From the NCBI RefSeq assembly GCF_016429285.1, contig NZ_JAELUI010000057.1:1-33056 (forward strand): a stretch of DNA of 33,056 bases. The letters run 5' to 3'. Below, in pieces: positions 16,413 through 23,201 of this stretch. The position numbers and the translations under genes are program-made. Positions within the stretch are counted from its first letter, which is position 1. Each line of letters begins with the position of its first letter. Source of the stretch: Ralstonia sp. ASV6. GTDB lineage: Bacteria; Pseudomonadota; Gammaproteobacteria; Burkholderiales; Burkholderiaceae. Under the pieces are notes generated by a model. That model saw nothing but the letters and a program-made list of their open reading frames with translations, was not told the origin of the DNA and ran no database searches.

Positions 16413-17021
16413 ATGACTACAAACATGATGATGAACGCTGTCGGCGTTCAAGCCGCAGGTGACGTGCATGCGGGCGAAGATCTGCGCGGCGCTCGTGCTC
16501 TCGCGGGCCAGCGCGGCATGGGCGCACTGGAGTGGATCGCCATCATCGCCCTGCTGGGCCTATTCCTGTATGGCGTGCTGTCGCGGCTCGGCCTCATGAA
16601 TGCGTCCAACAGTTCCGTATCGGAATCGTCAGCCATTTCTTCGCTGTACACGTCCGCGCGTTCGAACCTGAAGGGCGCGTCGGGGTATGCCGCCAACGGC
16701 GCTGACCTCATTGTCCCACTGAACGCTGTGAATGGTCTGCCGAAGAACCTCTCGTATAACGCTGGCGTGCTGCTGAACACCTACGGCACTGCGTACACGC
16801 TAGTGGCGTCGAACGGCGGTTACGGCTTCACGCTGACGGATCCGGGTATCAGTGCAGCCGACTGCGCGAAGCTTGTCGTGCAGCAGTCGAGCTCGGGCAA
16901 CTGGAGTGGTGGCATCTCCGTGAACGGCACGGCGTTGGGTACTGCGCCGATCGCCACCGGTACGGCCACGGGCGCCTGCAATGCCGCCACCAACAGCATT
17001 GCTTTTGCTTCGCTGACCTAA
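16413..17021 (+). CDS. pilS: Type IVb pilin PilS, copy 2
   Basis: A 202-aa paralogue of the preceding pilin with a longer leader cut after Gly35 (GQRG/MGALEWI) and Glu at +5. The mature protein keeps the same length, the two C-terminal cysteines and most of the globular domain, with scattered substitutions. I chose the ATG at 16413 because GGAG lies six bases upstream; an in-frame ATG at 16401 exists. A 60-base spacer separates it from copy 1. It may be an alternative major pilin or a minor subunit. Confidence 0.88.
   Translation: MTTNMMMNAVGVQAAGDVHAGEDLRGARALAGQRGMGALEWIAIIALLGLFLYGVLSRLGLMNASNSSVSESSAISSLYTSARSNLKGASGYAANGADLIVPLNAVNGLPKNLSYNAGVLLNTYGTAYTLVASNGGYGFTLTDPGISAADCAKLVVQQSSSGNWSGGISVNGTALGTAPIATGTATGACNAATNSIAFASLT
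16514..16613 (+). repeat. 100-bp perfect direct repeat, copy B (pilin helix)
   Basis: The second copy of the sequence at 15845-15944. Perfect identity over 100 bases, including third codon positions, contrasts with the diverged flanks. It points to recent gene conversion or to strong constraint. Confidence 0.95.
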
Positions 17022-17046
17022 CTGCAATTCGAAACCGAGGCTTGTC

Positions 17047-18006
17047 GTGAGCGCGAAAATCACAGATTCCGAATTCGGGGACCTGTATATCGGGGACACT
17101 TGGGCCGACGTGATTGGCCTGGATAGGAATCCGGCGCGTGTCCCGGTACCGCCTCGGTTTCAAGCCGACATCGAGGAACTTCGCACCCGCTGCGCGGAAA
17201 TGCTTGCCGACGGTGCATCTGAGGAGTTCTCGATCCGTCGGAAAGACATGCTGTTGCGGGTCACGACGTTCCAGAGCACTGAAGGGAAGGCGGTCTATAT
17301 GATCCGTCGACCGAACGCGACCATCCTGCCGGTCAGGCAGATGGGCTTTGGCGCTGAAGCCATCAAGTTCATGCTGGAACCCGACCTCCGCGGGCTGGTG
17401 CTATTCAGTGGCGAAATGCGCTCGGGTAAGACGAGTGCGGCCGCGTCATTTACTCGGGCCCGCATGGAGACGCACGGCGGCACGGGGATCGTGATCGAGG
17501 ATCCACCGGAGACAGCGCTCGACGGCGTGATGGGGCTCGGTCGCGTGATCCAGGTGGAGGTCAACCGCACCGGTGGATACCAGGCGCAGCTGAAGAAGGC
17601 AATGCGCAGCGGCGCGAACCTGATCTATCTCGGTGAGGTGCGCGATCAAGAGGCGGCGGCGCAAGTCGTGACGGCGGCCATCAACGGCCACCTCATCGTG
17701 TCAACGATGCACGCAGCGACGGCAAAGGACGCTGTCATCCGGCTCGTCGCGCTCTGTGAAGGTGCCTTGTCTGAGCCGGAGAAGCTGTTGGCGTCCGGAC
17801 TTGCGGCCGTTATTCATCTGCAGCTCAAGGATGAGCCGCTCGCGACTGCTACAGGAACCAAGGTGGTCAAGCGCCTTGGCTACCAGATGCTGCGCGTCAA
17901 AGGCCATAACCAGGTCGAGAACATCATCAGAGGTAAGAGCTTTCACCAGCTCGACAACGCGATGGATGTACAGGCCGCAAAACTTCGATCTGGGACCTTC
18001 GGATGA
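17047..18006 (+). CDS. PilT/VirB11-like secretion ATPase
   Basis: A 319-aa ATPase of the PilT/GspE superfamily, shorter than PilQ and lacking its zinc cysteines. Motifs are Walker A GEMRSGKTS (122-130), Asp box IVIEDPPE (148-155), Walker B LIYLGEVRD (192-200) and His box STMHA (219-223). It starts with GTG after GAGG and overlaps the pilV start by four bases (ATGA). Its setting between pilin and tip-protein genes suggests a pilus motor, perhaps for retraction. The R64 pil operon has only PilQ, and its gene named pilT encodes a transglycosylase. It could also be a second assembly ATPase. Confidence 0.85.
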   Translation: MSAKITDSEFGDLYIGDTWADVIGLDRNPARVPVPPRFQADIEELRTRCAEMLADGASEEFSIRRKDMLLRVTTFQSTEGKAVYMIRRPNATILPVRQMGFGAEAIKFMLEPDLRGLVLFSGEMRSGKTSAAASFTRARMETHGGTGIVIEDPPETALDGVMGLGRVIQVEVNRTGGYQAQLKKAMRSGANLIYLGEVRDQEAAAQVVTAAINGHLIVSTMHAATAKDAVIRLVALCEGALSEPEKLLASGLAAVIHLQLKDEPLATATGTKVVKRLGYQMLRVKGHNQVENIIRGKSFHQLDNAMDVQAAKLRSGTFG

Positions 18007-19271
18007 AATACTTTTCCCGCAAGAAGGCGCACGGCAACCAGCGGGGTTTCCTCACGCTGGAGCTGATCGGCGTGATCGGGGCTTTCGCCGTCATGATGGC
18101 GGCGAGCGCCCCGTTCATCAAAGCCTATTACGACAATCGGCAGCAGACCATTACGGCCGACCAGTTGAAACTTGCAATGCAAGGTGCCGCCAAGTTCGTA
18201 CAGAACAATCAAGCGGCAATCAGCGCTGCGGCATCTCCGACGGTTACGTACACGTGGGCGCAGATTGCGTCGTCCATGCCTATCGGGCTGAACGCAACCA
18301 ATTCATACGGGCAGACGTATCAGCTCGCGATCCAACAGATTGGTGTGTGGCCGAACAATACGCTCGTCCCGATGGTGCAAACCGTCGGCGGCAACGCCAT
18401 CCCAGACGGCGAGCTAATTTCGATCGCACGGATGGTGGGCGGATCCGGCGGCATGATCAGCGCACAGAATCCAGCCAATGCGCAGGGAGCCATGGGGTCG
18501 TGGTCTATCGCTCTTGCCACGGTTGGTGCCAACCCTGGCACCGGGCACTTGGCCGGGGCATTGTTTTACGACAACGCGACACAGACGAACCCGTACCTTT
18601 ATCGATCCGCCGTGGCAGGGCAGCCGCAGGTCAACCAGATGAACACGGCGATCGACATGAACAGCAACAACCTGAACAATGCTGCGACGGTAAACGCGCA
18701 GAAGGTTGTTGTGCCGGCGGGCAACAACCTGCAGGTTGGGAGCGCGGCGTTCTACGGCGATACGGTAAATGCGGCCGTGCGCTCTGCGACGGGCGGTGGT
18801 GTGTATGCGCAAGACGTCAATGGGAACTACACCCAGTTCAACGCAGGCAACGTTGTCGCGAACGGCAATACGACGGCAACAGGTAACGTGATTGCAGGCG
18901 GCGCTCTCAGGGCGGGTAAAGTAGGCACGCCCAATGCCGGCTGCGCTACGAATGGTGATGCCGTGCAGAATGTCGACGGTTCTGGCCAATGGCTGACGTG
19001 CATCTACGGGGTTTACAAGCCCATCGGCGGCAACTTGCTTCGCATGGGCTTCTTTACCGCCAATCACGGGACCGGGATCCCAGCTCCGACGTGCCCGTTG
19101 GGCGGCACCAGGATGATCGTGGTGACGCCCAACAATTTTTCTGTTGACCCCACTACGGTGGTCAATTACGGCGCGTGGGGAGCCGGACCCTGGACCGTCT
19201 ACATTCTCGACGGCGCGGGATCAGGTATTGCAGGAGCAACAGCAACCGTTGGCACGTATTGTGGCTATTGA
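18003..19271 (+). CDS. pilV: PilV-type minor pilin / pilus tip adhesin
   Basis: A 422-aa protein with a prepilin leader cut after Gly15 (QRG/FLTLELIGVIG) and Glu at +5. It continues with a long shufflon-like N-terminal domain (NNLQVG, FYGDTVNAAVRSATGGGVYAQDVNGNYTQF, repeated AxGNV motifs) and a Cys-containing C-terminal recognition domain (from about 315: CATNGDAVQN ... GTYCGY). In R64, PilV sits at the thin-pilus tip and its C-terminus selects the recipient. The R64 C-terminus is switched by the Rci recombinase. Here the gene is followed directly by another same-strand gene and no inverted alternative segments are present, so the tip appears fixed. Confidence 0.88.
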   Translation: MKYFSRKKAHGNQRGFLTLELIGVIGAFAVMMAASAPFIKAYYDNRQQTITADQLKLAMQGAAKFVQNNQAAISAAASPTVTYTWAQIASSMPIGLNATNSYGQTYQLAIQQIGVWPNNTLVPMVQTVGGNAIPDGELISIARMVGGSGGMISAQNPANAQGAMGSWSIALATVGANPGTGHLAGALFYDNATQTNPYLYRSAVAGQPQVNQMNTAIDMNSNNLNNAATVNAQKVVVPAGNNLQVGSAAFYGDTVNAAVRSATGGGVYAQDVNGNYTQFNAGNVVANGNTTATGNVIAGGALRAGKVGTPNAGCATNGDAVQNVDGSGQWLTCIYGVYKPIGGNLLRMGFFTANHGTGIPAPTCPLGGTRMIVVTPNNFSVDPTTVVNYGAWGAGPWTVYILDGAGSGIAGATATVGTYCGY

Positions 19272-19283
19272 AGGAGGAGTGAT

Positions 19284-19925
19284 ATGAAGAAGCTTCTGAA
19301 ATGCCTGGCGATTGTCGCCATGGCCATAGGTTGGCGCGTTGCGTTGGCGGCGCCAGGGATTTGTACGCCTGGCTACCAGGACTCCACGTGCGTGACGCCG
19401 TTAAGTCACGCACCGATTCCTGCGCCTCAATGCTCAGCTGGTGCGGGTTGGACCACTACGTCATATCCCGTCTGGCAAGGCGCCTATTGGAGTTCGCCTG
19501 GTTGCAATTACCAGCCTCCGCCGTCTTGCCCGCCGGGTTATACGGCGGTTAGCGGGCCAAGCTGGACTGGCTCCACTTGGGCCGGACTCTCTTGTCAGCC
19601 GACTACTCCTCCGCCACCGCCACCGCCTACAGGTCACGTGTTGGTGGCAACGTACACAACCAACAGTTGTGGCAACCTTGGGCCTTTTAATGCGTACGCC
19701 GACGGCACGTATGACGCCGCCAACTCGGATTGGGGAGGACAGACTTTCTCTGGTACATGGGACCAGATGTATTACAACGGGGCGGCGTATATGGGCTCCA
19801 ACTACGGTCGTTACAGTCCGCCCGCTTACATCTCCCAGCCTTCAGACCTAGTGACGGCCGCACAGTATTTGTCGCGGGTGTTCTTTGTCAACAACCCTTG
19901 GGCATGCGGCGGCGGCGTTGGCTAA
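19284..19925 (+). CDS. Secreted Cys/Trp/Pro-rich protein of unknown function
   Basis: A 213-aa exported protein with a signal peptide (cleavage near residue 22, ALA/AP). It contains two imperfect repeats of the form C-x-G-(x)n-P-x-W-x-G-x-x-W-(x)n-C (about residues 51-73 and 82-105). A run of seven prolines (near 110) and a unique C-terminal domain with GGQTFSGTWDQMYYNG follow. It is the last gene of the pilus operon, with a strong AGGAGG site 12 bases after pilV. I do not recognise the family. Location and extracellular features suggest a pilus-associated or surface adhesin, or an accessory of the PilV tip. Confidence 0.7.
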   Translation: MKKLLKCLAIVAMAIGWRVALAAPGICTPGYQDSTCVTPLSHAPIPAPQCSAGAGWTTTSYPVWQGAYWSSPGCNYQPPPSCPPGYTAVSGPSWTGSTWAGLSCQPTTPPPPPPPTGHVLVATYTTNSCGNLGPFNAYADGTYDAANSDWGGQTFSGTWDQMYYNGAAYMGSNYGRYSPPAYISQPSDLVTAAQYLSRVFFVNNPWACGGGVG

Positions 19926-19985
19926 GGTAAAAGCGTGGTTGTCGTAACCGCAGGCAAGTTATTGCAAGATTGGAAACACAAAGAA

Positions 19986-20012
19986 AAGGCCCCGCAACTG
20001 CGGGGCCTTTTT
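19986..20012. terminator. Bidirectional intrinsic terminator
   Basis: A perfect 10-bp GC-rich stem (AAGGCCCCGC / GCGGGGCCTT) with a 4-base loop is followed by a T run on the plus strand. An A-rich stretch precedes it, giving a T-rich tail on the minus strand. It lies between the convergent pil operon and the CAP-domain gene. Confidence 0.93.
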
Positions 20013-20031
20013 ACGATTGAAGCTCTGACGA

Positions 20032-21024
20032 TCAGACTGCAACGTTGCCCGTCGTGAACGTGAAACTGCGCGAAAAGGCCGTGCCGTTGACTGTGCCGGT
20101 CAGGTTCACGGTGTACGCCGTGTTCGGTTGCAGCGGCGAAGCCGGATAGGCGACCGCCTCGAACGCCGGCAACAGCTTGTTGGGATCGTTCGACGAGTTT
20201 AGCAACTGCAGCGTGATCGTGTGCCCATTGGTATCGGTCATCGTGCCGGTTTGCAAGACGATGGTGTCAGTTGCATTGCCGGCAACGGCGATCGGAGTGC
20301 CCCACGGGCCAGTCGTGTTCGGCGGTGCCGGCGTCTCGCCGCTCGACGAGTAGGCCACGCCGGTCGTGCCTTGGCACGGGAAGGTCAGCGGCATGTTGCC
20401 GGGCATCGTCTTCGGCTCGTCGAAGCTGATCGATGCACGCACGTCCGGGAAGCCGTTGAACGTCGTTTTCGACACGCCAATCCCCACAATGCTCGACGGC
20501 CAAGCGCCGATGGCGATGTGGTACACGCCACCCAGCCACCCTAGAACGTGTTGCTGGCCGTACTGAGCGTCGGTCAGGGTCGAGTTCGTGTAGTAGCCGC
20601 CGCTGACGCCACCAACGTAGAGGTTGGGGTAGCCGGCTGCCACGGCGCGATCCTTGTAGGTGACGCCGGTGAAGCCGGCCTTGCCCGAGGTCTCCGTGTC
20701 GGCGATCACGCCGTTCGTGCTCATGTATGCGGCATGCGCTTGGGCTGCAGTGTCGAGTACAGTGTTTTGCGACAGTGCCGGGAAACCGCATTGCGTGCGG
20801 TATTGGTTCAGCGTCGTGAAGGCAGCCAACTGTGCACTGGTGCCCCCGTATTGGGGCGTGGTTTGCGTGCCGGTCACCGGTTGCTGCGTGGTCGGCGTGG
20901 TGCTGCCACCGCCAGTGGTCGGGGTGGTCGAGCTGCTCGACGAGGAATCACCGCCACCGCCACATGCGGCCAGCGAAAGAGCGGATGCGACGGACAGTGC
21001 TAGCAGAGAGAGCTTCTTGGTCAT
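20032..21024 (-). CDS. CAP-domain (SCP/PR-1-like) lipoprotein
   Basis: A 330-aa lipoprotein: signal peptide with lipobox SLAAC (Cys21), a GGGG/poly-Ser linker, a CAP/SCP domain and a C-terminal beta-sandwich-like region. The CAP domain covers about 65-225, with LNQYRTQCGFPAL, AAQAHAAYM, GGVYHIAI and SIVGIGVSKT. CAP proteins are secreted or surface proteins with varied lipid-binding or host-interaction roles; the bacterial function is mostly unknown. The ATG at 21024 follows AGGAGAAATCG and places the signal peptide correctly. It is a probable cargo gene, transcribed against the pilus operon and divergent from the small gene at 21135. Confidence 0.82.
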   Translation of the reverse strand: MTKKLSLLALSVASALSLAACGGGGDSSSSSSTTPTTGGGSTTPTTQQPVTGTQTTPQYGGTSAQLAAFTTLNQYRTQCGFPALSQNTVLDTAAQAHAAYMSTNGVIADTETSGKAGFTGVTYKDRAVAAGYPNLYVGGVSGGYYTNSTLTDAQYGQQHVLGWLGGVYHIAIGAWPSSIVGIGVSKTTFNGFPDVRASISFDEPKTMPGNMPLTFPCQGTTGVAYSSSGETPAPPNTTGPWGTPIAVAGNATDTIVLQTGTMTDTNGHTITLQLLNSSNDPNKLLPAFEAVAYPASPLQPNTAYTVNLTGTVNGTAFSRSFTFTTGNVAV

Positions 21025-21067
21025 CGATTTCTCCTGAGTCGATGTGGTTGTTGGTACGTGGGATTTA

Positions 21068-21128
21068 TTGTGATACAAAAATTCGCGTGTCGCAAGTATT
21101 TTTTGTGACACGGAAAATACGGTATGAT
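21068..21128. promoter_or_regulatory. Divergent control region with TTGTGAyAC repeats
   Basis: TTGTGATAC (21068-21076) and TTGTGACAC (21103-21111) form a direct repeat 35 bases apart, and GTGTC/GACAC (21087-21091, 21107-21111) form inverted arms. TATGAT (21123-21128) is a good -10 for the gene at 21135. It is so close to the ATG that the transcript would be nearly leaderless. Confidence 0.45.
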
Positions 21129-21134
21129 CGGCGT

Positions 21135-21335
21135 ATGGAAGAGCACACCAAACGGGAGCGGGGGCGCCCGCCCAAAGATCCAAGTGAGCGCCTGATAGGG
21201 CGGTCAATTCGACTGACGGCTGCGCAGTGGGAAAAGGTCGACAAGTATGGGATGGATTGGTTGAGGGACCTTATCCGGCGCGCCCGGCCACCGATCAAAT
21301 CGGATGCGGGTGCAGACGATAGCGACCAAAGCTGA
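21135..21335 (+). CDS. Small ribbon-helix-helix-like DNA-binding protein
   Basis: A 66-aa basic protein. After a charged N-terminus with GRPPKDPSERL (AT-hook-like GRP) comes RSIRLTAAQWEKVDKYGMDWLRDLIRRA (about 23-50). This has the strand-helix-helix pattern and RxIRLT start seen in Arc/MetJ-type repressors. It is divergent from the CAP lipoprotein gene, with repeated TTGTGAyAC words between them, so it may regulate that gene and itself. No ribosome binding site is evident and the start may be leaderless. Function is inferred from the fold pattern alone. Confidence 0.6.
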   Translation: MEEHTKRERGRPPKDPSERLIGRSIRLTAAQWEKVDKYGMDWLRDLIRRARPPIKSDAGADDSDQS

Positions 21336-21429
21336 GGGCTTGCGGGCGCTTGTCTGCCTAGGCGGTGATGGCGTGAAATCATAACTCGCGCAACGGTGGA
21401 TTGGCCGGCTACCCAACTCATTGGGGGTG

Positions 21430-21882
21430 TTATGGCATCAGCACCTGCACGCCATTGGGAACGCCAGCTGGAATGGTGACGGAGGCGGTCTGAGCTGCTG
21501 GCACCACTGGACTCGTGAATACGCCGTTGTTGTTGTAGCCCGCACGAAAACCGTCCTGGCTGCTTTGGACGATGTAGTAGGGGATGCCCGTCAGCAAGCC
21601 TGTGTAGTAGACGTAGGCTTTGCCGCTGACCATGTAGTTCTTGATGGTTGCCGGTGGGATGTACCACGTTGGAAATCCGATCGCCGCATTGGCGGCCGCA
21701 CCGGTAAAGGTGGGATTCGCCGCGGCGTATTTGCTGGCATAGGCGCCATAGACCACCATGTTCTGCGCAGTCGCGCTGACCTCTGCCTGATCGATCTTGA
21801 TGCGGGCGTTTGTTGTGACCACCATGCTCACCATCAAGTTGGTCAGGAACAGCATCATCAGTAGTGGAGCGAAGAATTGCAT
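21430..21882 (-). CDS. pilM: Type IVb pilus protein PilM
   Basis: A 150-aa protein with an N-terminal hydrophobic anchor (about 4-23, FAPLLMMLFLTNLMVSMVV) and a small extracytoplasmic domain. It carries the family-like QNMVVYGAYASKYAAANP stretch and the C-terminal VTIPAGVPNGVQVLMP. It agrees in length and layout with R64 PilM (about 145 aa). The ATG follows GGAGGA and overlaps the upstream transglycosylase stop by one base. In R64, pilM lies inside the main operon before pilN; here it is on the opposite strand, separated from the pil genes by the CAP module. Confidence 0.78.
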   Translation of the reverse strand: MQFFAPLLMMLFLTNLMVSMVVTTNARIKIDQAEVSATAQNMVVYGAYASKYAAANPTFTGAAANAAIGFPTWYIPPATIKNYMVSGKAYVYYTGLLTGIPYYIVQSSQDGFRAGYNNNGVFTSPVVPAAQTASVTIPAGVPNGVQVLMP

Positions 21883-22604
21883 CAGTCGTCCTCCCGCGTG
21901 ACGCGAAGCACATGGATCTTGCTGCTGAGCAGGCGCGGAGGTGATGGATCCACCTCGATGGGCTGTGGCGCGTAGCTCTGCGCATACGCTGGCGACGCAC
22001 TCAGCATGGCGGCGTTTGACGGGCTCAGCGCCGGGACGCTGAGGCCCCGCGCGTGCACGACTTTGCTGACGTAGCCATTCGTGAAGCCATTGATGAAGTT
22101 GCCGGTGTTGTAAGCGGAAATGGCGGCCAGGATGGCTTGTTGGTCGTTGGGCTCGCGCTTGCGTGCATTCAGGTAGAACTCGGTCAGGATCTTCGAACCC
22201 GCATTGAGATTGGTGCAAGGATCCAGAACCTGGCGCACCGAGAGTCCGAGCCGACTGAGATTCTGGCTGCTGACCTGCGACAGCCCGATCGCAACGATAT
22301 GGTTGGCTGCGATGAGGCGCTTCACAATCGCCTCGGCCTCATCGATGGAGGCGGGGAAATACGATCGCACCATCTTTTCGCGCACGCCCTTCCAGGGCAG
22401 GCCCTTGGGGCCGGCATCAGCAAGCGCATAGAGCTTTCCACCAGACTCGACACTGACGAGCTTGCTCATCGTGAGCGGATGCACAAGCGGGGCGCACACG
22501 GGCAGAAGAGCCTCCGCAGACTGCGCGCGCACGGTGCCCGCAAAGACGGGAATGAAGACGGACGCTGTGAGCGCTATCGCGCGTCTGAGGGTGTAGGCCT
22601 GCAT
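21882..22604 (-). CDS. VirB1/PilT-type lytic transglycosylase
   Basis: A 240-aa exported lysozyme-like enzyme that would open peptidoglycan for the pilus or conjugation apparatus. A signal peptide (about 1-28) is followed by an SLT domain. The catalytic Glu is in VSVESGG, with VAIGLSQV (the GLMQI-like motif), LDPCTNLNAGSKIL and the AISAYNTGNF motif after it. The C-terminal tail is Pro-rich and unique. I chose the ATG at 22604, nine bases after GGGGG; a GTG at 22610 overlaps the preceding stop. In R64 the corresponding gene is pilT. It forms an operon with pilM. Confidence 0.85.
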   Translation of the reverse strand: MQAYTLRRAIALTASVFIPVFAGTVRAQSAEALLPVCAPLVHPLTMSKLVSVESGGKLYALADAGPKGLPWKGVREKMVRSYFPASIDEAEAIVKRLIAANHIVAIGLSQVSSQNLSRLGLSVRQVLDPCTNLNAGSKILTEFYLNARKREPNDQQAILAAISAYNTGNFINGFTNGYVSKVVHARGLSVPALSPSNAAMLSASPAYAQSYAPQPIEVDPSPPRLLSSKIHVLRVTREDD

Positions 22605-22606
22605 GC

Positions 22607-23113
22607 TCACATACCCCCGAACAAGCTGGCTTCCTTCACCACACGCCGTTCGTTCTCATACCGTTCTGGCGTGAAGACCGGGACCATCCGATTGATCGGC
22701 TTGATCCCCTGAGCGCTCAGGTGGCAGAAGCCCAGGAGGGGTGTATTGAACGTCTTTCGATGTTCGTATGGAAGGTAGAGATCGATGGCCGTCGAAGGGA
22801 AGGGCTGATCGAACAGTGTGAACTCCTCGGTGACCAGGATGAGACCGTCTCCCTCACCGAATCCCACCAGCGCCATCTGAATCGGAAGATGGGCCAGCCA
22901 TGGCGCCTCGTCTTGATGCATCGTCAGCATCGGCTGATCGTCGTCCATTGCGACGCCGAAGAGTGGCCACATCGCCGCAGTGAACCGAACCCCGCGCAGC
23001 GGGACCTCAGTCTGCTTGAGCGCGTCTACCCCGAACGTGCTCGTCCACTTGATGAAGTCGACGATGGATATGATCCGGTTGGCTTCAAAAACAGATTTTT
23101 TTTCGGTTCGCAT
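22607..23113 (-). CDS. Uncharacterised protein, first gene of the pilM operon
   Basis: A 168-aa soluble protein that I do not recognise. It lacks a signal peptide and membrane segment. It is rich in aromatic and hydrophobic beta-like segments (GVRFTAAMWPLFGVAMD, PIQMALVGFGEGDGLILVTEEFTLFD) and ends in a charged helix with RYENERRVVKEASLFGGM. It overlaps the transglycosylase gene and so is likely part of the same function. The only ATG (23113) lies in the shared TTTGTGGCGA motif, lacks a ribosome binding site and is followed by eight consecutive A in codons 4-6. The true start is therefore uncertain, though the frame is clearly coding. Confidence 0.7.
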   Translation of the reverse strand: MRTEKKSVFEANRIISIVDFIKWTSTFGVDALKQTEVPLRGVRFTAAMWPLFGVAMDDDQPMLTMHQDEAPWLAHLPIQMALVGFGEGDGLILVTEEFTLFDQPFPSTAIDLYLPYEHRKTFNTPLLGFCHLSAQGIKPINRMVPVFTPERYENERRVVKEASLFGGM

Positions 23114-23201
23114 TTGTGGCGATACGCAAATAAAGTCCGCGAAATTGTACCGCAGTTTGATAAACTGCCAGGCATGAATAGACCTTTGGAGTACGGCAAT
23201 C
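23113..23201. promoter_or_regulatory. Divergent promoter region with motif shared with 3860-3884
   Basis: The 10-mer TTTGTGGCGA at 23113-23122 repeats that at 3860-3869. Both copies are followed within about 15 bases by an ATTTGCG word in one orientation (CGCAAAT at 23125-23131 here). ATTTG and CAAAT form inverted arms around TGGCGATACG. The region separates two divergent operons. Confidence 0.45.

Noticed and set aside
18521-18544. Sequence resembling an R64 shufflon repeat (GTGCCAAnCC) within pilV
   Set aside because: It has several mismatches, is a single copy, and lies mid-gene with no inverted alternative segments or adjacent recombinase.
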